NCBI GenBank assembly: GCA_002483365.1
Contig: DLHT01000011.1
Span: 248,001 to 312,000 of the forward strand
Reading direction: 5' to 3'
DNA length: 64,000 nt
Source of the DNA: Cellvibrio sp. UBA7661
GTDB lineage: Bacteria; Pseudomonadota; Gammaproteobacteria; Pseudomonadales; Cellvibrionaceae
In this document: piece by piece, positions 35,829 to 44,255 of the stretch
Layout: every line of letters starts with the position of its first letter
Numbering within the stretch: position 1 is the stretch's first letter
Position numbers and translations under genes: made by a program
The notes under the pieces: generated by a model
What the model saw: only the letters and a program-made list of their open reading frames with translations
Told to the model about the DNA's origin: nothing
The model's database searches: none

Positions 35829-36578
35829 ATGTTACGCATTACTGATTTGTTCGCCCGTGTTGAAGAAAAAGAAATTCTGAAAGGACTAAACTTGACTGTT
35901 AATCCAGGCGAGGTTCACGCCATTATGGGTCCAAACGGTGCTGGCAAAAGTACATTGGGTAATGTGTTGTCCGGCCGTGACGGTTATGAAGTGACTGGCG
36001 GTAGTGTCGAATTTAATGGAAAACCATTGTTTGATTTAGAAATAGAAGAGCGCGCACGTGAAGGTTTGTTTTTAGCGTTTCAATATCCGGTTGAAATCCC
36101 GGGCGTGAGCAATATGGAATTTTTAAAAGCTGCTGTGGATGCCAAGCGTAAACACAGAGGTGAAGCTGAGCTTTCGGCCGTAGAATTTATGAAAATGGCA
36201 CGCGAAGCCAGTAAACGGGTAAGCCTTGATCAAGCGTTTTTAAAGCGCGGTGTAAACGAAGGCTTCTCTGGTGGAGAGAAAAAACGCAACGAAATTATGC
36301 AAATGATGTTGCTGGAGCCGAGCTTGTGCATATTGGACGAGACCGATTCCGGTTTGGATATTGACGCATTACAAGTTGTAGCCAATGGGGTGAACGCCAT
36401 GCGTTCACCCGAGCGTAGTTTTATTGTTGTTACTCACTACCAGCGTTTGCTCGATTACATTGTGCCGGATTATGTTCATGTGCTGGCAAAAGGCCGTATC
36501 GTCAAAACCGGTGGTAAAGAATTGGCATTGGAACTTGAAGAAAAAGGTTACGGTTGGCTTGAGCAAGAGGCTGTATAA
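35829..36578 (+). CDS. sufC: Fe-S assembly ATPase SufC
   Basis: ABC-type ATPase of the SufBC2D scaffold. The 249-aa protein has Walker A MGPNGAGKSTLGN, the SufC-specific Q-loop area FLAFQYPVEIPGVSN, signature GFSGGEKKRNEIMQMML and Walker B LCILDETDSGLDIDAL. It has no membrane domain, as expected for this soluble ATPase. Two bases separate it from sufD. Confidence 0.97.
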   Translation: MLRITDLFARVEEKEILKGLNLTVNPGEVHAIMGPNGAGKSTLGNVLSGRDGYEVTGGSVEFNGKPLFDLEIEERAREGLFLAFQYPVEIPGVSNMEFLKAAVDAKRKHRGEAELSAVEFMKMAREASKRVSLDQAFLKRGVNEGFSGGEKKRNEIMQMMLLEPSLCILDETDSGLDIDALQVVANGVNAMRSPERSFIVVTHYQRLLDYIVPDYVHVLAKGRIVKTGGKELALELEEKGYGWLEQEAV

Positions 36579-36580
36579 GC

Positions 36581-37903
36581 ATGAGCGATTTTCAACAGCA
36601 GGCAATTAAACTCGCTGCGCAGCAAACACCGTTAAGTTGGTTGGAGCACCTACGTTCCAATGCGGCCAGTAGTTGGTTGGCACAAGCGTGGCCGACCCGT
36701 AAAACTGAACATTGGAAATATACGCCCATGCAGTTGCTGCAAAAAACGCAGTTGCAAACTTGGGGGGGCGCGCTCAACCAGGTTGACGACCGCGCATGGC
36801 AACATGAGCTTATGCCTCTGGACGCGTATCGTCTGGTGTTCGTAGATGGTGTATTTATTGAATCACTTTCAAGCGAACTGCCGGCAGCTATAGTACGTTT
36901 TTCGCAAGCGAATACAGATCAACAGGCGTTAATTAAAAAATACCTCGGCAATATCGTTGAAGGCGAGCGCCACCTGTTTGCGACACTCAATAATGCCTGG
37001 TTGGATGATGCAGTATTGATGCATGTGCCACGCAATCAGCAGCTCGATAAACCGGTGTATGTTGTTAACGTTGCGACCATGTCTGCCGCTGCCAGCAACC
37101 AACGACTATTGGTGGTGTTGGATGATAACGCGCGTGCAGAAGTGATCGAACATTACTTTTCGGTTGGAGAAGTGCAAGATAATTTTGTTAATGCGCTTAC
37201 TGAAATTCATATCGGTGACAATGCATCACTGCATCATTATCGTTTGAATCTGGAAGAAGAACATTCGCAGCATATTGGTGCTGTACATGTGGACTTGCAA
37301 CGCAATGCCCGTTTACGCGGATTTGCTATCGCTTTAGGTTCACGTTTGATGCGTATTGATTATCAGATGAATCATCGCGGTCAAGGTGCAGAGCTTGATT
37401 TGCAAGGTATTTATGTTCCGCGTAACCAACAAGTTGTTGATTATCACACTAATATTTGCCATTGGGTTCCGCACTGCACCTCGAATGAGGTGTTTCGCGG
37501 TATTGTGAGTGATTCTGCCCAAGCCATTTTTAATGGCCGGATTTATATCCATCAAGATGCGCAAAAAACCCTTGCTGAATTGAGCAATAAAAATTTGCTT
37601 ACATCAAATAAAGCTGAAGTTAATACCAAGCCTGAATTGGAAATTTATGCTGATGATGTGAAGTGCGCTCATGGTGCTACTATCAGCCAGTTAAATGAAA
37701 ATGCACGCTATTATTTGCGGAGCCGTGGCTTGTCCCGTGCAGAGGCCGATGTGATGCTCAGTTTTGGTTTTATCAATGAGTTGCTTGAGCAGATTGCCCA
37801 GCCAGTAGTGCACGATTATCTGCAGCCGCGTCTTGCAAGTTTGTTTGGTCGTGATAATAGTTTGAATGCTATTGCAAATGTTATGGAGTCATCCAATGAC
37901 TGA
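36581..37903 (+). CDS. sufD: Fe-S assembly subunit SufD
   Basis: Scaffold partner of SufB in SufBC2D. The 440-aa protein has a variable helical N-terminus (TPLSWLEHLRSNAASSWLAQ), the beta-helix core with SRLMRIDYQMNHRGQGAEL, and the conserved C-terminal CAHGATISQLNENARYYLRS followed by GLSRAEADVMLSFGF. The conserved cysteine and histidine of the CAHGA motif form part of the cluster site in the family. It overlaps the start of sufS by eight bases. Confidence 0.97.
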   Translation: MSDFQQQAIKLAAQQTPLSWLEHLRSNAASSWLAQAWPTRKTEHWKYTPMQLLQKTQLQTWGGALNQVDDRAWQHELMPLDAYRLVFVDGVFIESLSSELPAAIVRFSQANTDQQALIKKYLGNIVEGERHLFATLNNAWLDDAVLMHVPRNQQLDKPVYVVNVATMSAAASNQRLLVVLDDNARAEVIEHYFSVGEVQDNFVNALTEIHIGDNASLHHYRLNLEEEHSQHIGAVHVDLQRNARLRGFAIALGSRLMRIDYQMNHRGQGAELDLQGIYVPRNQQVVDYHTNICHWVPHCTSNEVFRGIVSDSAQAIFNGRIYIHQDAQKTLAELSNKNLLTSNKAEVNTKPELEIYADDVKCAHGATISQLNENARYYLRSRGLSRAEADVMLSFGFINELLEQIAQPVVHDYLQPRLASLFGRDNSLNAIANVMESSND

Positions 37904-39170
37904 TGCAGGTTCTGATGTGAAACGTTTTGATGTGGAGTCTTTTGACGTAGAGTCTTTTGACGTAGAAAAAATCCGCGCTGACTTTCCAATCTTGCATCAA
38001 CACGTAAACGGTCAGCCATTGGTCTATCTCGATAGCGCTGCTACTACACAAAAACCGAATGTAGTCATTGATGCAATCAGTGATTATTACCGCAACGATA
38101 ATAGCAACGTGCATCGTGGGGCACACGCACTGGCGGATCGCGCTACAGTGAAGTTCGAGGCTGCCCGCAACAAAGTTGCTGCATTTTTAAATGCGCCGGA
38201 TGCAAAGCAAATTATCTGGACTCGCGGTACTACGGAGAGTATTAATCTGGTAGCCAGTTGTTGGGGGCGAAGTAACTTAACCGCAGGCGATCGGATATTG
38301 GTTTCTGCTATGGAACACCACTCTAACATAGTACCTTGGCAATTAATTGCCGGTGCAATGGGCGCGAGTGTTGAGCCTGTTCCGGTTGATGCGACAGGTA
38401 CTATCGATTTAGCCGCGTTCGAAGCCATGTTGGATGAACGCGTGAAAATGGTTTCCGTCGGACATGTGTCCAATGCGCTAGGCAGCATCAATCCGGTTGA
38501 AAAAATTATCGCACTGGCGCATGCGGCGGGCGCAAAAGTAATGGTAGATGGCGCTCAAGCAGTGAGCCATTGGGCTGTGGATGTGCAAGCACTGGATTGT
38601 GATTTTTATGCTTTTTCTGCACATAAATTATTTGGCCCGACGGGCTTGGGTGTGCTCTACGGCAAGCGTGAATTGCTTGAAGCAATGCCGCCTTATCAGG
38701 GTGGTGGAGAGATGATTGAAACGGTTAGTTTTGCCGGGACAACATTTAATCAGTTGCCATATAAATTTGAAGCGGGTACACCCGATATTGCTGGTGCAAT
38801 TGGTTTTGGCGCGGCGATTGATTATCTCAACAGTATTGATCGCAAGGCAGCGGCGGCACACGAACAAGCACTGCTGGCCTATGCGGAAGAAAAAGCCCGC
38901 AATACATCAGGTATCAAACTTATTGGCACGTCTGCCAATAAAACGAGTGTGATGAGTTTTATCCTGGAAGGGGCGCATCCAGCAGATCTGGGTGTCTTAT
39001 TGGATAAACAGGGTATTGCTGTGCGCACTGGCAATCACTGTGCCCAGCCTATTATGGATCAGTATGGAATTCCCGGCACAGTGCGTGCGAGTTTTAGTTT
39101 TTACAATACCTTTGCTGAGGTGGATCGCCTGTTTGCGGCGATTGAAAAAGCAAAAACATTTTTATTGTGA
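37896..39170 (+). CDS. sufS: cysteine desulfurase SufS, type II
   Basis: Supplies sulfur to SufBCD through SufE. Starting at ATG 37896 it has 424 aa. The body shows YLDSAATTQKPNVVIDA, the PLP lysine in AFSAHKLFGPTGLGVLYG and the type II active cysteine in VRTGNHCAQPIMD. The N-terminus is extended by a tandem repeat: residues 11-24 read FDVESFDVESFDVE, encoded by two 15-base copies and a partial third at 37926-37967. Typical SufS begins with a single such segment. This is the second cysteine desulfurase of the operon. Confidence 0.96.
   Translation: MTDAGSDVKRFDVESFDVESFDVEKIRADFPILHQHVNGQPLVYLDSAATTQKPNVVIDAISDYYRNDNSNVHRGAHALADRATVKFEAARNKVAAFLNAPDAKQIIWTRGTTESINLVASCWGRSNLTAGDRILVSAMEHHSNIVPWQLIAGAMGASVEPVPVDATGTIDLAAFEAMLDERVKMVSVGHVSNALGSINPVEKIIALAHAAGAKVMVDGAQAVSHWAVDVQALDCDFYAFSAHKLFGPTGLGVLYGKRELLEAMPPYQGGGEMIETVSFAGTTFNQLPYKFEAGTPDIAGAIGFGAAIDYLNSIDRKAAAAHEQALLAYAEEKARNTSGIKLIGTSANKTSVMSFILEGAHPADLGVLLDKQGIAVRTGNHCAQPIMDQYGIPGTVRASFSFYNTFAEVDRLFAAIEKAKTFLL
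37926..37967 (+). repeat. 15-bp tandem repeat within sufS start
   Basis: Units TTTGATGTGGAGTCT (37926-37940), TTTGACGTAGAGTCT (37941-37955) and a partial TTTGACGTAGAA (37956-37967) lie in frame and encode FDVES, FDVES and FDVE. Units two and three are identical over the shared part; the first differs by two third-position changes. Confidence 0.9.
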
Positions 39171-39203
39171 TCGTTAATGAATTGATGTTTATCGGAGTAG
39201 GTC

Positions 39204-39563
39204 ATGAGTATCGCTTCATTTGATCCGCAATTGGAAACCGTTTCGGTGACAGCGGCAGCTGCCGCTCATTTCAAACGTCAGTTGGATGCGAGTGAATCAT
39301 CTTCCGCAGTGCGATTGAGCGTTAAGCAAAGCGGTTGTACAGGTTGGATGTATGTTGTTGATTTGGTGTCAGAAGCCAAAGCAGATGATTTACATGTGCC
39401 TTTGGATGACGGTATCGAATTGCTGGTCGATGCAAAAAGTTTATCGGTGGTCAGTGGTACGGAGATCGATTACGTCACTGAGGGGTTGAATCACCAACTT
39501 AAATTCAATAATCCACGTGTAAAAGATTATTGTGGTTGTGGCGAGAGCTTCAGTGTCAGTTGA
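39204..39563 (+). CDS. sufA: A-type Fe-S carrier (SufA/IscA family)
   Basis: Delivers assembled clusters from SufBCD to target proteins. The 119-aa protein has the A-type core with its three ligand cysteines: one in KQSGCTGWMYVVDL (about residue 45) and the CGC pair in KDYCGCGESFSVS at the C-terminus. The context in a suf operon supports SufA over IscA, though the fold alone does not separate them. It follows sufS by 33 bases. Confidence 0.92.
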   Translation: MSIASFDPQLETVSVTAAAAAHFKRQLDASESSSAVRLSVKQSGCTGWMYVVDLVSEAKADDLHVPLDDGIELLVDAKSLSVVSGTEIDYVTEGLNHQLKFNNPRVKDYCGCGESFSVS

Positions 39564-39619
39564 GTTGCTTTCTTTACGCGCAATTTCGTTTGTAAAAGCG
39601 TTTTTAAAAGAGAATAGGT

Positions 39620-40156
39620 ATGTCTGAAAGACGCATGGTGGTTGCACAGGCTGATTGTCCTGCGCGCCGTGTTCCCGACGGAACGCCACTGGTAATCCCG
39701 GAGGGCACATTTGTTACCATCACCCAGGCGCTGGGGGGTAATTACACTCTGACGTACCATGGCCAAATGGTCCGCGTAGATGGCACTGATGCTCATCTGC
39801 TGGGACTGGAGTCGACCAGCATTGAATTTCCTGCCCCTGAAGATGATCGCATTATTGAGGAGCAGGTGTGGCAGGCCTTGGGTAGTGTGTATGACCCTGA
39901 AATTCCTGTTGATTTGGTCAATCTGGGTTTAATTTACAAAGTGGGCATAGATCAATCGTCAGGGAGAGTAGATATCCAAATGACTCTGACTGCGCCCGCT
40001 TGCGGCATGGGGCCAGTTTTGGTTGGCGATGTAGAATATCGGGTGCGCTTGGTGCCCAACGTCAAGTCGGTCAAGGTAGAGCTGGTCTTTGACCCTCCAT
40101 GGCAGCGCCATATGATGAGTGAAGAGGCACAGCTCCAGACGGGCATGTTTTATTGA
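39620..40156 (+). CDS. sufT: SufT, MIP18/DUF59-family Fe-S maturation protein
   Basis: A 178-aa protein with an N-terminal SufT-specific part (MSERRMVVAQADCPARRVPD, EGTFVTITQALGGNYTL) and the C-terminal DUF59 domain: ALGSVYDPEIPVDLVNLGLI and MTLTAPACGMGPVLVGDVE, containing the conserved DPEIP and the cysteine of APACGMG. In Staphylococcus SufT helps mature Fe-S proteins under high demand. Its place between sufA and sufE fits that role. Common in SUF operons of alphaproteobacteria and xanthomonads. Confidence 0.94.
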   Translation: MSERRMVVAQADCPARRVPDGTPLVIPEGTFVTITQALGGNYTLTYHGQMVRVDGTDAHLLGLESTSIEFPAPEDDRIIEEQVWQALGSVYDPEIPVDLVNLGLIYKVGIDQSSGRVDIQMTLTAPACGMGPVLVGDVEYRVRLVPNVKSVKVELVFDPPWQRHMMSEEAQLQTGMFY

Positions 40157-40192
40157 TTCAGGGCTTATCCAAGCTCCAGCCAGAGAATTCCA

Positions 40193-40615
40193 ATGACCCA
40201 ATTTGGTATAGACGTTACCGCAGATGACATTATCGAAAGTCTGGGCTTTTTCGATAATTGGGAAGAGCGTTACAAATACATTATTGACCTTGGCAAAGAA
40301 TTGCCGCCGATGGATGAGCGTTTACGTACTGATGAGTATATTGTGCGGGGTTGTCAGAGCCAGGTGTGGCTGGTCGATGAATGGCGTGATGGAAAGTTGT
40401 TTTTCCTTGCCGACAGTGATGCTTTCATCGTCAAGGGGTTGCTTGGTGTTGTTTTGGCAGCATTTAATGGCAAAACCCCTGGGGAGATTCTCGTGTTTGA
40501 TGTCGATGGCTATTTCAAGCAGCTGGACTTGCTTCAGCATTTGAGTTCGACCAGAGGTAATGGGCTCAAGGCGATGGTGAAGCGTATCCAGGATCGAGCA
40601 AGAAGCGTCCAATAA
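40193..40615 (+). CDS. sufE: sulfur acceptor SufE
   Basis: Accepts persulfide sulfur from SufS and passes it to SufB. The 140-aa protein has the normal length and fold pattern, with acceptor cysteine Cys54 in TDEYIVRGCQSQVWLVDE and the typical C-terminal FKQLDLLQHLSSTRGNGLKA. It is the last gene of the operon; a GC-rich hairpin follows. Confidence 0.95.
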   Translation: MTQFGIDVTADDIIESLGFFDNWEERYKYIIDLGKELPPMDERLRTDEYIVRGCQSQVWLVDEWRDGKLFFLADSDAFIVKGLLGVVLAAFNGKTPGEILVFDVDGYFKQLDLLQHLSSTRGNGLKAMVKRIQDRARSVQ

Positions 40616-40677
40616 TGGTGGATGCCCTTTAGCTGATTTTGTTTATTAATCAAATAGCTAGCATATAAAAATCACGT

Positions 40678-40706
40678 AAACCCGCGTATAATTCGCGGGT
40701 TTTGTA
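40678..40706 (+). terminator. terminator of the iscR-suf operon
   Basis: AAACCCGCG (40678-40686), loop TATAATT, CGCGGGTTT (40694-40702), then T-rich. The loop happens to contain TATAAT, but no -35 lies at a suitable distance, so I read it as a terminator only. Confidence 0.8.
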
Positions 40707-40779
40707 TTTTGTAGGCTGTAAATCCCTTATTTGGGCCAAAAACGCCCGCAGTAACCCGCAATTGAGTATGGAGTCTCTC

Positions 40780-41205
40780 ATGGCTGTTGAACAAACCTTA
40801 TCGATCATCAAACCAGATGCCGTAAGTAAAAACCACATTGGTGAAATTGTTGCTCGTTTTGAAAAAGCAGGGCTCAAAATAGTTGCCCAGCGCATGATGT
40901 TATTGAGCCGTGCGCAAGCGGAAGGCTTTTATGCTGAACATAAAGGTCGCCCATTTTTTGAGGGCTTGGTCGATTTTATGACGTCTGGTCCTGTTGTCGT
41001 TCAAGTGCTTTCAGGTGAGAACGCGATTTTAGCCAACCGTGAATTGATGGGAGCAACTGATCCTGCCAAAGCTGCACCAGGCACTATCCGCGCTGATTTT
41101 GCCCAAGCAATTGATGCGAACGCTGTGCATGGTTCGGATTCCCCTGCGTCTGCTGCGCGGGAAATTGCGTATTTCTTTGCCAGCAACGAAATCGTTCTTC
41201 GTTAA
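40780..41205 (+). CDS. ndk: nucleoside diphosphate kinase
   Basis: Balances nucleoside triphosphate pools by phosphate transfer through a histidine intermediate. I start at ATG 40780 with TGGAG six bases ahead, giving 141 aa, the usual length. MAVEQTLSIIKPDAVSKNHI is standard, and the active histidine is His117 in NAVHGSDSPASAAREIAYFF. It starts the conserved run ndk-rlmN-pilW-rodZ-ispG-hisS-yfgM-bamB-der. Confidence 0.97.
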   Translation: MAVEQTLSIIKPDAVSKNHIGEIVARFEKAGLKIVAQRMMLLSRAQAEGFYAEHKGRPFFEGLVDFMTSGPVVVQVLSGENAILANRELMGATDPAKAAPGTIRADFAQAIDANAVHGSDSPASAAREIAYFFASNEIVLR

Positions 41206-41262
41206 TATTTTATTGCTGTTTCTCTGTGTTGTTACACATTATGTTTGTACAGGTATTGAGCC

Positions 41263-42441
41263 ATGACTGATGTATCCAGTTCCACTATTTCCGCGAGCGC
41301 GGTTACCGCAGAGGGCTCTGCCAAAACAAACCTGCTCGGTTTGCCTGAAGCAAAACTGGTCACTTTTTTTGAATCGATAGGTGAGAAAAAATTTCGTGCC
41401 ATTCAGGTGATGAAATGGATTCATCAGCTCGGTGCAGATAACTTCGACGATATGACTAATGTAAGTAAAGCTTTGCGTGCGAAGTTAAAAGACATTGCTG
41501 AAATTCGTCTTCCAGAGGTAGTTCAACAATTCGATTCTGCTGATGGAACGCGCAAGTTTTTAATCCGGGTCAGTGGCAATAATGTGATAGAAACAGTATT
41601 TATTCCTGATGGTGATCGTGGAACGCTTTGTGTTTCATCACAAGTCGGTTGTTCGTTGGATTGTAGTTTCTGTGCAACAGGTAAGCAGGGGTTTAACCGT
41701 GACTTGACCGCTGCTGAAATCATCGGTCAAGTTTGGATTGCTGCAAAATCATTTGGGCAATTGCAACCTAATGGCCCGCGTAGCGTCACTAATGTGGTGA
41801 TGATGGGCATGGGAGAGCCTTTACTCAATTTTGATAATGTTGTCGATGCGATGAATTTGATGATGCACGATAATGCGTATGGAATTTCCAAGCGCCGCGT
41901 TACATTGAGTACTTCAGGTGTGGTTCCACAATTGGATCGGCTCAGTCAATTCACTGATGCGTGCCTTGCGATTTCATTGCACGCACCTAATGACGAGCTG
42001 CGTAATGAACTGGTACCAATCAATCGCAAGTATCCTATTGCGATGCTATTGGATTCTGCCAAACGTTATATCGAAGCGATGCCCGACACCCATCGCAAGA
42101 TTACGATCGAATATACATTGATTGATCAGGTAAATGATCGACCTCATCATGCACGCGAATTAGCGGAACTACTGCGTGACGTGCCGGTCAAGATAAATCT
42201 TATCCCCTTTAATCCCTTCAATCTGTCTAACTACAAACGAGTGAGTAATAACGCATTACGTAAGTTCCAGGACATTTTGATGGAAGAAGGGTATATCACC
42301 ACTGTGCGGACTACGCGTGGTGACGATATTGATGCCGCTTGTGGTCAATTAGCGGGGCAGGTTAATGATGTTACCCGCCGTAGTGAACGCTACCGTGCCC
42401 AATTTGATGATGTGCAAACGGTAAAGATTGTCAGCCAATAA
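41263..42441 (+). CDS. rlmN: 23S rRNA and tRNA m2A methyltransferase RlmN
   Basis: Radical SAM enzyme that methylates C2 of A2503 in 23S rRNA and A37 of some tRNAs. The 392-aa protein has the radical SAM cluster cysteines Cys130, Cys134 and Cys137 (QVGCSLDCSFCATG), Cys123 in GTLCVSSQ, and the methylated C-terminal cysteine in DIDAACGQLAGQV. KINLIPFNPFN is another family landmark. The first 25 residues are a serine- and alanine-rich extension. Confidence 0.96.
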   Translation: MTDVSSSTISASAVTAEGSAKTNLLGLPEAKLVTFFESIGEKKFRAIQVMKWIHQLGADNFDDMTNVSKALRAKLKDIAEIRLPEVVQQFDSADGTRKFLIRVSGNNVIETVFIPDGDRGTLCVSSQVGCSLDCSFCATGKQGFNRDLTAAEIIGQVWIAAKSFGQLQPNGPRSVTNVVMMGMGEPLLNFDNVVDAMNLMMHDNAYGISKRRVTLSTSGVVPQLDRLSQFTDACLAISLHAPNDELRNELVPINRKYPIAMLLDSAKRYIEAMPDTHRKITIEYTLIDQVNDRPHHARELAELLRDVPVKINLIPFNPFNLSNYKRVSNNALRKFQDILMEEGYITTVRTTRGDDIDAACGQLAGQVNDVTRRSERYRAQFDDVQTVKIVSQ

Positions 42442-42470
42442 TGTCAATTTAAATGGTGTGGGTGATGCAA

Positions 42471-43256
42471 ATGAATAAATTTATAAAATTGCTGAAATTA
42501 ACCCTTATATCTTGTGCTGCTGTCGTTGCCCTTGCGGGTTGCGTGTCTGAAACTAAAAGCAAAACTGGTAAAGCGGTTAAACAGATCAATACTGTCAAAG
42601 CACTTGAATTACATGTACAGCTAGCAAATGGATACATTGATAAAGGTAACCGGGAATCTGCCAGACATCATTTGCGCAAAGCATCTGATATAAAGAAAAA
42701 CTCCCCTGAAGCTACTGAAGCTTTGGCGCGTCTTTATCAGCTGGAAGGTGAGCCCGTTTTAGCAGAAAAAACGTTTAAGCAGGCACTCAAGCTTAAGAAA
42801 AATTTTACTCTGGCAAATAACAACTACGGTGTGTTTTTATTTGGTGCAAAACGTTACGAAGAAGCGTTAGCTCAATTTGAAGTGGCCGCGAGCGACCTTG
42901 ACTATGATGGGCGAGCGTTAGCGCTAGTAAATGTTGGGCGGACAGCTATTCTGTTGGGTAAAAACGAACGTGCAAAAGCCGCATTTGAACATGCATCTGT
43001 GTTGGATAGAGGAATTTCAGAGCCACTGATTGAGTTGGCGGATATAAACTTTCAACAACAAGATTATGCAGAAGCAAAAAAATATTTGGATAGATACCAA
43101 TCGTTAGGTCAACAATCCGCACGCGCATTGCTGTTAGGGATACGTTTAGAGCGCATATTTGGTAACAAGGACAAAGAAGCTAGTTATTTATTGGTGTTGA
43201 AAAACCGTTTTCCTTATTCCAGAGAATATTTGGAATACAAGCAAACAATGATGTGA
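42471..43256 (+). CDS. pilW: type IV pilus biogenesis lipoprotein PilW (PilF)
   Basis: Outer-membrane lipoprotein with TPR repeats that helps PilQ secretin assemble. I start at ATG 42471 (MNKFIKLLKLTLISCAAVVA); in-frame ATGs at 42453 and 42465 are possible. The lipobox is LAGC with Cys24 lipidated. About six TPR-like helical pairs follow, for example TEALARLYQLEGEPVLAEKT and NNNYGVFLFGAKRYEEALAQ. The place between rlmN and rodZ is the usual one. Confidence 0.92.
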   Translation: MNKFIKLLKLTLISCAAVVALAGCVSETKSKTGKAVKQINTVKALELHVQLANGYIDKGNRESARHHLRKASDIKKNSPEATEALARLYQLEGEPVLAEKTFKQALKLKKNFTLANNNYGVFLFGAKRYEEALAQFEVAASDLDYDGRALALVNVGRTAILLGKNERAKAAFEHASVLDRGISEPLIELADINFQQQDYAEAKKYLDRYQSLGQQSARALLLGIRLERIFGNKDKEASYLLVLKNRFPYSREYLEYKQTMM

Positions 43257-43284
43257 GTAACAGGTAAATTGATAGGCGTTTTTA

Positions 43285-44232
43285 ATGGCATCTGATGACG
43301 ATAAAAAAACAACAGACGATAGTCGGTTTCGTGAATTGTCACCTGGCAAGCTACTTGTTTGGGCGCGTGAGCGAGCGGGCCTAACTCAGGAACAGGTCGC
43401 TAAAGAGCTTTATATGACGATGACAAAAGTGCGTGCGCTAGAGTCAGATGATTATCGTCATATGGCATCGGATACCTTTACCCGCGGGTATATTCGTGCT
43501 TATGCCAACTTCGTTAAGCTAGATGTGGAGCAGGTGTTATCTGCTTATGATCGTCATGCTCAAAAACATGGACTGGTAGAGCAAGTCATCCCTCGTCGCG
43601 TTGAATCACCTAACAAACCGATATGGCAATTTATTGCATTGCTTCTAATGGTGCTCTTGGTTTTATGGCTCATTTCGATTTGGTTTTTTGATAATCGACA
43701 AAAAGAGACCTATAACAAACCAGCTACGCTTGTTCCTCCTGTTGAAACCGCCATGAGTGCACCCTTGGTTCAATCGTTCAGTTCAAATTCTGCAGCTTTC
43801 AGTAGTGTTGCAAGTTCCTTTAATTCAATAAATTCGGCGATGCCTTTATTTACGCTTGAGGGTGCGTCTGCGTCTGAGGATAAAAACTCTTCATCCTCTA
43901 GTAGTGTAGTTACAACTTCAGTTACTGTTTCCTCGCAGATGCTTAAACTTGAATCCGCAAGTCAGGCAATTTCCGGTTCGCTGGATGTTATTGCATTTAG
44001 CTTTACTGAAGAGTGCTGGCTTGAAGTCAGTGATGCCAACGGTGATGTTTTAATTGCCGATTTACAGTCATCTGGCAGCCAGGTGAAGTTACAAGGTGTG
44101 GCTCCTTTTGATGTGAAATTGGGAAATTCCCCCGCGGTAAAAATAGAATTGAATGGCGATGCGATAAAGGTAGTACCCGCACTGGGTACTAATGTGTTAT
44201 CGCTAAAAGTAGGTAAGCCGAAGAGCGAATAA
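43285..44232 (+). CDS. rodZ: cell-shape protein RodZ
   Basis: Links MreB filaments to the cell wall machinery. The 315-aa protein has a cytoplasmic helix-turn-helix (about 14-85, GKLLVWARERAGLTQEQVAK), a basic linker, one membrane helix (about 112-133, WQFIALLLMVLLVLWLISIW), a serine-rich periplasmic linker (about 150-220, including a run of SSSSSS), and the C-terminal beta domain DUF4115 with FSFTEECWLEVSDANGDVL. Architecture and length fit the family. Confidence 0.94.
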   Translation: MASDDDKKTTDDSRFRELSPGKLLVWARERAGLTQEQVAKELYMTMTKVRALESDDYRHMASDTFTRGYIRAYANFVKLDVEQVLSAYDRHAQKHGLVEQVIPRRVESPNKPIWQFIALLLMVLLVLWLISIWFFDNRQKETYNKPATLVPPVETAMSAPLVQSFSSNSAAFSSVASSFNSINSAMPLFTLEGASASEDKNSSSSSSVVTTSVTVSSQMLKLESASQAISGSLDVIAFSFTEECWLEVSDANGDVLIADLQSSGSQVKLQGVAPFDVKLGNSPAVKIELNGDAIKVVPALGTNVLSLKVGKPKSE

Positions 44233-44255
44233 TTTTGCACTGACTAGGATTAATT

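Noticed and set aside
40687..40692. TATAAT as ndk promoter -10
   Set aside because: It lies in the loop of the suf terminator hairpin and has no -35 at suitable distance.
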